Shown here: positions 56,801-64,000 of the stretch, piece after piece
Numbering within the stretch: position 1 is the stretch's first letter
How the letters are laid out: each line of letters opens with the position of its first letter
From: Clytia hemisphaerica
Taxonomy: Eukaryota > Cnidaria > Hydrozoa > Leptothecata > Clytiidae
Assembly: GCA_902728285.1 (NCBI GenBank)
Contig: CACVBU010001106.1
Location: 200,300 to 264,299 of the forward strand
Reading direction: 5' to 3'
Length of the DNA stretch: 64,000 bases
Made by a program: the position numbers and the translations under genes
Notes under the pieces: model-generated
Told to the model about the DNA's origin: nothing
Databases searched by the model: none
Seen by the model: the letters and a program-made list of their open reading frames with translations, nothing else

Positions 56801-58178
56801 AAGATGCTTCCTTCTTGTAGAGTGCTGCACCAAAAACATATTTTATTTCGTCCCTTCTACGTAACAACTCCACCTCATTCATTTGGTCGAATAATAAAGG
56901 AACAATCCCATATAGTGATAAAATAAAAACCCATGGTCACCACTGGATTATCATGTTGGCGTCCATTGAGAAAGAAGCATTCTCAATAGCCTTCCACGTT
57001 GATCTCCTCTTATTGTAACTTCAAACATTCACAAGTATTTAAAATTCAAAACAAAATTTCTTTAGGCGTTGAACAATATCCTGAAATGTAAGCCGATCTC
57101 CGATTTATATGATGGTTTGGTTTCGACTTTGTTATGTGATGATATCGTTCAGAATGCTGTAAGAAAGAAATTACTTCTCTTCCACCATTTTTCTTTTTCA
57201 TTATCTGCGCAGCAACAAAGCAGCTCGTATTGTAAATTCTCCTTTGATAGGTGCGATCGGGAAAATTTCTTTTCAACGATATGTAATAAATCCTTTTTGA
57301 TCTTTGTCTACAAATCTTACATTGATTGATATCTCATTCACTGACTTCTTCTCCTTTTCCTTTAGAATGGTTTCTGGCTGGGATTGGGCTGGTGTTTGTT
57401 GTTCTTCGTTCCAGCCATCATCTTGGCCGTCAAGTTGGCCAAATATTACCGAAGGATGGAATACGACTCAGGGTGAGGATGCCATGTTGATTTGATGTCT
57501 AATGAATGTCATTGTAATGGATAAAATAAAATACAAAATGACCATAATCAACCTCGGCGAACTGAACTTTCCCCTTTTTGATGTCCTTGTTTACTGTCTA
57601 GAATCTCAGACAATGATTCTTCTTTCTTTTAGTCTGGATCAATTCGAGCACCCACCTTACAACGACAAAATCCCTCTACAAACGTAAGATGACTTAATTT
57701 GTTTCTTTGACTTCTAGTTTATATTTTCTCAAATATTAGCCCGGTGTGCCATTGTAAACAACTATTTATGCTTTATCAGATGTTTATGTTTTCTTCTTTT
57801 TAACACTCACTAACCAACACAACTTAACCTTGTTGAACAGAACAGGCTTATCATACTCATCCCTCTCTCACACTTGTTCCCGTCACGACGGAGTGTGCTA
57901 TTCTCCTTAGTATGCTTCGCCTGTCTCTGTTCGTTTTAACACGACGCACATACACACAACCTTTGGCACTTTTTGTTCTGGCTCTCTCCTTATTTATTGA
58001 AAGACAGCTTTAACTTGTATCAAAATCTGACCGACCTTGAACCACCTGATCTAGGTACGAAACAACGGAGGGCGGTGGAGGCGGACAGGAAAGAAGTAGT
58101 TTATATGGAGGTGGTGGAGCGCATGGGCGCGGTTATGGAGGAACAGATCCCATGTTGATGGCTGATGATCTAGAGTAG
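47883..58178 (+). CDS. PROM-like: Prominin (CD133-type pentaspan membrane glycoprotein), 21 exons, 876 aa
   Basis: Exons: 47883-48135, 48858-48898, 49534-49742, 49858-49978, 51731-51896, 52078-52361, 53678-53741, 53966-54042, 54189-54274, 54707-54859, 55042-55321, 55409-55555, 55738-55824, 55942-56025, 56225-56278, 56473-56553, 56690-56758, 57066-57158, 57366-57472, 57633-57683, 58055-58178. They sum to 2631 nt with every phase compatible. Features: signal peptide, ectodomain, TM1 (~104-128) followed at once by the hallmark Cys cluster FFCCCRCCGKCGGK, TM2 (~152-175), a large glycosylated loop, TM3 (~437-460), TM4 (~487-510), a second large loop rich in N-x-S/T sites, and TM5 (~786-808). The length matches known prominins (~865 aa). 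Prominins organise plasma-membrane protrusions and bind cholesterol. This last exon gives a Gly-rich tail (YGGGGAHGRGYGGTDP). Confidence 0.93.
50230..51560. repeat. Degenerate repeat array in prominin intron 4
   Basis: AAATTTAGC/TTTAGCATT words recur through the intron. The best preserved part is a direct duplication of 175 bp starting at 51001 and 51176, both with CTAAATTTAGCTCCAAACGG and GCCCTTTAACAGCTCAA. Confidence 0.7.
52808..53000. mobile_element. ~190-bp MITE with GGGGGTGGA ends in prominin intron 6
   Basis: GGGGGTGGACAACTTTTTCC on the left is mirrored by GAAAAGGTTCATCCACCCCC on the right. CCAGGGG words repeat inside. Confidence 0.7.
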
Positions 58179-58229
58179 GTCCCGATTCTTCCTTCGCACC
58201 TCCTCACCTATGAGTACCTTTCCTTTTCT

Positions 58230-58257
58230 TTCATTCATTCATTCATTCATTCATTCC
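58230..58257. repeat. (CATT)n microsatellite
   Basis: About six tandem CATT units just downstream of the first prominin stop codon. Confidence 0.85.
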
Positions 58258-59157
58258 CTCTACCACCTATCACCCGAACATAAGCACTTCACCTTCACTA
58301 ACACTTACACTCATTTAGTAATATTAGCTTCATTTTATTAACTTTGATTACTATCGTATAGTATTTATTCGATTTAATTAATTGACGAATAAGGAGTTAA
58401 GAGTCAAAACTACAAAATGGTTCGAAATATATTGAGAATTTTGATTATTTTCTCGTTTTTCGAAATTTGAAGTTTAGGCGAGAAAGTCGCTTGTGCTTTA
58501 TGTTCAATGTGATCGAATATTTCAATTTGGGAGCGTTTTATGGACTTACAGGACCATATCGACTTTCATGGTATAAAATCATTACTATCAAATATTACGA
58601 CCATGACCATGTAGCTTGCCCTTTAACCCACTTCTAAAACTAATGACATACAATACTGTACAACACTTGACTTACGCATGATTATTATTATTATTGTGTT
58701 TTTGTTTCTGCATGTCCCATGCTGTTCATGACGTACTCTAAACTTTAGTTTTATTTCATTGTTCCGGTTATTTGGGTGTTCCGTATGAAAATTCACGTCA
58801 TGAATGTCCGAATTTCTTTCATTTAACGTTTTATTTTATGCTTACGTTTTTTTGTAAGAATGCATGTAATCTGAAGCATGGACGATATTACAGGGTTCGA
58901 ACGAGGGCCAGTTTTGTAATTATGTTCATTTATTTTGAAAACAATCAAGCATTTTGACATTCGCTAATTCGAACGCAAACTTTGATCTTGTTTAAAAAAA
59001 GGGAGGCTCAAATCAAAGAAAGGCGTGGTTTTCTTTTCACTTTTTCGTGGTTCGACTTACAAGAATATTCAATGTAGAATAGAATTAGCGAAAGTCCACT
59101 AAGTTATATTTTGTTCTTGTGCTGCCAACAAATCTTTGAACCCAATTTTACTTGTAG

Positions 59158-59212
59158 GTATGATCACCACCCACCACCACCCTACCAAAATCAAGGTTAC
59201 GCCAACCACTGA
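59158..59212 (+). CDS. Alternative prominin terminal exon with PPPPY motif
   Basis: Acceptor TTTTACTTGTAG, then G completing the split codon left by exon 20 (AC|G) or by a donor inside exon 21 (CTAGA|GTAGGT at 58174). The tail reads YDHHPPPPYQNQGYANH and stops at 59210-59212. PPxY is a binding site for WW domains such as those of NEDD4-type ligases. Supported by phase and acceptor only. Confidence 0.5.
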
Positions 59213-59377
59213 GATATAAGAGAGGGTCGAATGATATTTAAATGAAGAAAATGTTTGCATCTGCTTCAAGCTGATTATAATGGCTATATTTAGTCTTGAG
59301 ATTGGAAGATTTTTAGAAAGAAAAATGACAACATATGTATTGGGTGAGGATGATCTTCTTGGGTGTTGGTCACGTTG

Positions 59378-59476
59378 TCGTTGGATAGGTCCCATAGACC
59401 AATCAAATCGTTGGATAGGTCCCATAGACCAATCAAATCGTTGGATAGGTCCCATAGACCAATCAAATCGTTGGAT
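59378..59476. repeat. 30-bp minisatellite, three perfect copies
   Basis: Unit TCGTTGGATAGGTCCCATAG plus ten bases, three identical copies and a partial fourth. Identity implies very recent amplification. Confidence 0.92.
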
Positions 59477-59873
59477 ATTTTGTAATTATTTTAAAATCAA
59501 GCACTTTTATAAACATTGTAGATTTTCTTTTTATCACTCAAACTCAGATCAATCGAAAGTTTGATGCTCTTCTAAAATTGTCACCCAATTATTATTTCTT
59601 GATGATTCAGCAAATCTGTATTTCTTTCTCTGATTTGGTGTTTTAGAATTTCGTAAAATCCGCTAAATTTGTATGATATTTAAATATTTTGGTTTTTATT
59701 TAGTATTATTTCTATAATGTTCGTCTCGCTGGAATGCATTACATTTAATAAGCCCTTTTACTTTTTATATTTTTGTAATGTCTTTCTGTGTTCCAAACTT
59801 CTGCAAGGGAAATTGTGCGCCGAAATAGTTCGCTTTCATCATGTCCCTGTGCTGACTCTCTCTTTCACTTCAG

Positions 59874-59937
59874 AGACAGTGGGTCGGGCAGGAACACCAA
59901 ACCTTTACTCACTTCTGTACTGGAGTTACCGGGGTAA
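59874..59937 (+). CDS. Second candidate alternative prominin terminal exon
   Basis: An excellent polypyrimidine acceptor (CTCTCTCTTTCACTTCAG) precedes A, which again completes the two-base split codon. The tail reads DSGSGRNTKPLLTSVLELPG and ends at TAA 59935-59937. Whether it is used cannot be told from sequence. Confidence 0.35.
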
Positions 59938-62684
59938 TTCTTTTTTGTCATTTTATAAATACGTTGTTTTGAATTATTCGCGTGTTTTATTTGTTTTATT
60001 TTTTTTAGAGTAGAGTTTTACTCATCATAAGTACGTACTGAGAGGACTGAGAGGATAAGTCTGTCAGCAGTCTCTACTTCTAATACTTGTACAGTGCAAA
60101 TTTTAATGAGAAACTAAAGATAATACTATGCTTGTAATAATTTGTGTTTTGCTTATTTTTGATACCTTTAAATCATCTGGGGTTTGGATGTTAAGCTATT
60201 TTGTTTCAAAGCGATTTACTCATTGTACTAAGAAAATAGAATATGCCACGAGAAGAAGTAACTAAATTGATTAAGAAAAGTGTTTTTCTTTTGGAAGATT
60301 ATTCACTTTGCGGTGGTTAGTTTCTTTCTGCAAGAAACCTCGTGTAAGAAAGATAGACAGAATTTGATATCATCTTTACTTTTCATTTTTAGATGAAAAA
60401 GAAAATTAAAAACAAAGAAATTCGAGTAAAAAATGAAATGTTCAAAGAAAATAAAAAGAGATCGCAATGTGAATGTGCTGCTGGTTATGTCACCATTGAA
60501 CAAGAAATCGGTTGAAGATCAAATTAAGAGCAATTTTCTACAACAAGATAAATTGACCATGATATGTCATAGGACTTCTAGGTTTGTACATTTTAATTTT
60601 AATTTTGTTTACCTTTTTCAATGCCAAATGATGTCTATATGATGTTGAAAATGCTGCCAACCAATCAGACATTCGGTCTGGGATAAGTTGATGCATAACT
60701 CCTAACGCGGAACAAGAGATCTTAAAATATCTTTTACTCATTAAAACACATTACTTTAGAGATAATATGTCTTTTATGTCAAGATCTAAACACACAGCAA
60801 GGGGCCCTCATAAATTTGATAATTGCGTCATCAGCTGCTCACAGAAGGCTTTCGAGTTGATCAGTTTAGAATTTAAGTCATATTCGAAATTCAATTTCAT
60901 TTTATATACCCTATGATTCAATTAATTTTGTTGTCTGAATGCCCACTTTAACAGGCGTTGCCAGGGGAGCAACTTAATTCTAAAATACGACTGGTTTTGC
61001 CAAAGATTTGTTTGGGTGTTTGTGCAATACACAAGTTTAATGTCCGTTGTTTCCTTAAAAATATAGTTTTTTTTTGTAAAGTGAGCCCGTTAAGAATTAG
61101 TTACCTTTAGTCACTTCACGCATCCCCCAAAAGGTTCAAGGATGGGAGAGAAGAAGAGTTAGTTTCCTCGCTAGACGACAAAAAGATTAGAGATCATTCG
61201 TGAAAAACAAATGAACAGCTTTTTGTGATATTGGATTCACAATGCAATGGCATCAAATGAAATTCCCAAAGTTCCTGTCAGGAAATTAAGCCCTATTTTT
61301 AAAAGAATGCCATTTTCAAAAGTATCTTATACGCGCGAAATTTTCGAAGCTAATTATGATGTCATCAAAAGAATTTGTGTGACTGATTGGTACGTCGTTT
61401 GTTTGTTATGTTTGTTTTGATCTGGTGTACACAATACACGAAATGTTACAACATATTGTCAATAGAATGTACAATAAAGTTATCATTCAATCATAAGAAA
61501 TATTTTCTACATGATATTTCACTCAGCCTGTAATCAGAACGAGATTATACAAAGCATGAGAAAGTGACGTCGGTGATAGCACCAATGAATGAATAAAAAT
61601 GAGTTGGACTGAGAAAATCTCTTTACAGCATTATATTTTTGTAACAGAGAAAAAATAAACGACTTATATCTTTTTGTTGCGGAGATATTCATTTTCCCAG
61701 GCCTCTTTTCTGATGATGATTTGATGTCACGATTCTCTGATCCTTATCACCCGTCATCAACCCACCCCCTTGTGACGTCACACTCGCCACAACTCGATCT
61801 TTCAACTCGCTCAGCGAGTGACGAATCCATCCTAACAAGACTAGCCAATGACATTTTTGCAGGGGCAGCTGGTTGTAAACTTTCCTTAAACCCGCATGAA
61901 TGTCATTTGAAAGAGAACGGATAAACAAAAATAGAGAGTGAGTGTGTGCTGTAAGATGGAGAGTGACGAGATAATAACTAATTTAATAGTGGCGGAAAAA
62001 TCAAGATGTCCTCCTCTAATAATAAACTGCTAAACAAAGTCGATCACTTCTAATCATTATCTATTCGAGTCAACTTATCTTCTTGTTGGGCTTCTTTTCG
62101 AAAACTTGCGCGCGGGGGTTGTAAAAAGAAGACTTGTTTTTTAATTCGGTCGGTGCTGTTTTTTCTGTACTTCAAGCTGGGAGCCTTTTTCGGTCTTCCC
62201 TTGACTACGAAGTGTAGATAGAGTGTTAAAAGGTTTGTTCTAAAGGTTTGTTTACATTTGAAGCATCGCGTAACTCAAATGTTTAGCGCGAATTGAAAGA
62301 GTGATGCGCGTTTCGTTAGAGTTATGTGAATCAGTTTAAATTTAATGTAGTGTTAAATATTGACACAAAGAAAAAGCCTTCTCCTTTATTTGACGGTGAA
62401 ATATTATGTGGATCGTCATCAGCGCAAGTTGTATTCGCTTTAAAATGTGTTTGTGTTTGAGTTGAAACAAACTCTACTCTCCAACGAGTACATGTGTTTG
62501 TACAATTTCATGTTTATTGAGAAATTATTGACCAAAATATGGATTACAACCAAACAAATTTTATCATACCATGATTACATAGGAGTATGAGTTTGAGGTC
62601 GGTGATTTCTCTTTCGATGGTTACTTGTACCGTCTTGATCAACCTTTTCCCTTTTCATTTTCAGACCTCACAAACACGAAAAGA
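59938..62684. other. Intergenic stretch; one unassigned open segment at 61701-61924
   Basis: Behind a fair acceptor (ATTTTCCCAG, 61691-61700) an open frame reads LFSDDDLMSRFSDPYHPSST and continues to TAA at 61922-61924. It could be a terminal exon of prominin or of an unseen gene, but it fits the prominin donor phase only with a very short tail. Nothing else recognised. Confidence 0.3.
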
Positions 62685-62929
62685 ATGGAGAACAAAACAA
62701 TGTTATTTTACATCGCTGGTTTATTGCTTTTTGCGACGATCGGAATCCAAGCACAACGAAGCCCTTCCAAAACATTTTTGGAGGTTGTTGGACTTTCAGA
62801 ACGTGTGGTTGGTGGAAAGCCTGTGTCCCAAGGCATGTTTCCATGGATTGTTTTCATCCAGGCTAATCACAAATACAAGAATAATACACAGACTAGTAAT
62901 TTGTGTGGAGGATCGCTTATCCATGAAAG
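62685..62929 (+). CDS. Trypsin-like (S1) serine protease, first coding exon, runs past the window
   Basis: ATG at 62685 follows an acceptor-like CATTTTCAG (62656-62664), so a 5' UTR exon is likely upstream. The 81 codons give a signal peptide (MENKTMLFYIAGLLLFATIG), a short propeptide, the activation site RVVGGKPVSQGMFPW and the first Cys block NLCGGSLIHE, then donor GAAAG|GTACTT at 62929. R|VVGG and CGGSLI are hallmarks of chymotrypsin-fold zymogens. The exon with the catalytic His would follow but is not found within the remaining ~1 kb. Secreted; substrate unknown. Confidence 0.85.
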
Positions 62930-64000
62930 GTACTTCATTTTTCTATCTATTCGCGCGCGTGTTTGCGGTTCGTTCGCGCGCTTCGCGTTCTGCTGGGACT
63001 GTTAGTATTTACAGTAATTTTCTTGAATATATACTTTATAAAATATGTTTTTTCCTTCTCAATGACTTGTTGTAATCATTTGGTGTAATTACGACATGGT
63101 TTCTACGTCACCCTGGAAACCTGTTCGAATGATTTGCATTCCTTTTGCATTTTGTATGTGCAATATTTGTTCTTCGATTTCATTGTTTTCCAAACTTCGA
63201 TGTCATCATTTTTGTGGTACGTTGCTAAGATGGGCGAGGGATCCTGCAAGTTTTGCATTTTCGTTTTCAAACGGTGAAAGTAAATTAACGACTTTTGTCG
63301 GTAATTTTGTCGTGTGTCGGTCGGAAAGAGGAAAAAGAGTAGGATGCGATTACAAAAAATGGCCGATTTTTTAACACATCATTTACAACATTGACGGATA
63401 TTAGAAGCCATAGACTTTCTTTCTTATGAAGCTTTTATGATATCCGCTCACAGGTTTTTAGCGGAAAGCATTTCGCGGTCTTTATTATATGATAACGGTA
63501 TTTCATAAAACTTTCAATTTTTTTAGCAGATTATTTGTTCAAGTAGAATCACTAGATTTCTAACTTTCTGACTTTCTGATTAAAAAAAACTTTGATGGTA
63601 GTGTTACTTGTATACTAGGTAAACATCTTACAATTTTGAGGTGCCGAGAGGTGATTAACATACGTAACTCATACAAAACTTGAATATTTCCAGAAAGCTT
63701 CTTCGCTCTTTATCTTCTATGAGACACGTGTAGATGCAGTTAATCGCCATCACCGATCATTAAAACATTCCATTCTTTTTAACACCCTGTTCACATTAAG
63801 GAAATGAAGAAGTTCCGTCGAGGAAATCACCACCCTCAAAATTAACCAAGAATTTCAAAAGTTTATTTTAGTGGTCTCTTTCATTCGCGTTTTCAAGTTT
63901 GTTCGCCTGCTAAAACTGTTCTTCTTAAATTCTTAAATTGTAGAACGGATTAATAAAAATCGTTACGTATTTGTAACTTTTTTCTTTTCTTGACCGATTT
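62930..64000. other. Protease intron 1 (no exon found)
   Basis: Contains a CpG-rich island of CGCGCG words at 62951-62995 and otherwise AT-rich sequence. A second exon with a TAAHC-type motif was looked for and not seen. Confidence 0.5.

Noticed and set aside
59099..59455. Minus-strand frame with MGPIQRFDWS repeats
   Set aside because: It results from the 30-bp minisatellite. The plus strand carries a phase-compatible prominin exon in part of the same interval.
62951..62995. CGCGCG-rich block as a promoter or CpG island
   Set aside because: It lies just inside the protease intron and is only ~45 bp of alternating CGCG words. It looks like simple sequence rather than a promoter.

Overview
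The window is AT-rich, intron-containing animal nuclear DNA packed with transposons. Short introns with GT-AG borders, a prominin gene, a BEN-domain gene, an S1 protease, a G2E3-like N-terminal module and a dibasic-processed secreted peptide gene suggest a marine invertebrate. A cnidarian is my best guess, from general impression rather than a diagnostic marker. No tRNA, rRNA, CRISPR array or prokaryotic operon was seen.

Layout. 1-1.1 kb: AT-rich DNA and a 192-bp tandem duplication. 1.15-6.37 kb: a 5'-truncated CR1/Jockey-type LINE with a (TCTA)n tail, broken by a 2.2-kb element with matching inverted ends. 6.38-11.78 kb: a DNA transposon of about 5.4 kb with ~220-bp inverted repeats, a perfect 7-bp target duplication (CTTAGGC) and a spliced, decayed DDE-like transposase gene; a 139-bp hairpin MITE sits in its right end. 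11.8-14.5 kb: a patchwork of minisatellites and foldback elements. 15.7-18.8 kb: a two-exon gene resembling the N-terminal module of invertebrate G2E3-like proteins, with a 1.7-kb transposon in its intron. 18.9-23.3 kb: MITEs, a PIF/Harbinger-like element and a 108-bp satellite.

23.6-31.45 kb (minus strand): a 17-exon BEN-domain gene whose model closes exactly in frame (670 aa). Three consecutive exons are tandemly duplicated. It diverges from a candidate plus-strand gene starting at 31,780. 32.2-33.1 kb: nested MITEs. 34.0-36.0 kb (minus strand): a three-exon secreted precursor (131 aa) with a six-cysteine C-terminus. 37-47 kb: mostly intergenic, with a Mutator-like element whose termini are arrays of AGGTCAC heptamers and a family of foldbacks built from ATCAAAC/TCGAAC words.

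47.88-59.9 kb (plus strand): a complete prominin (CD133-type) gene with 21 exons (876 aa) and five predicted membrane spans, followed by two further phase-compatible terminal exons that would give other cytoplasmic tails, one with a PPPPY motif. 62.68 kb to the end: the first coding exon of a trypsin-like protease that continues outside the window.

The genes do not form a pathway. Prominin is a membrane-protrusion protein, the BEN gene probably encodes a chromatin or DNA-binding factor, and the small peptide and protease are secreted. Most of the window's distinctive biology lies in the transposons and in exon-level rearrangement.
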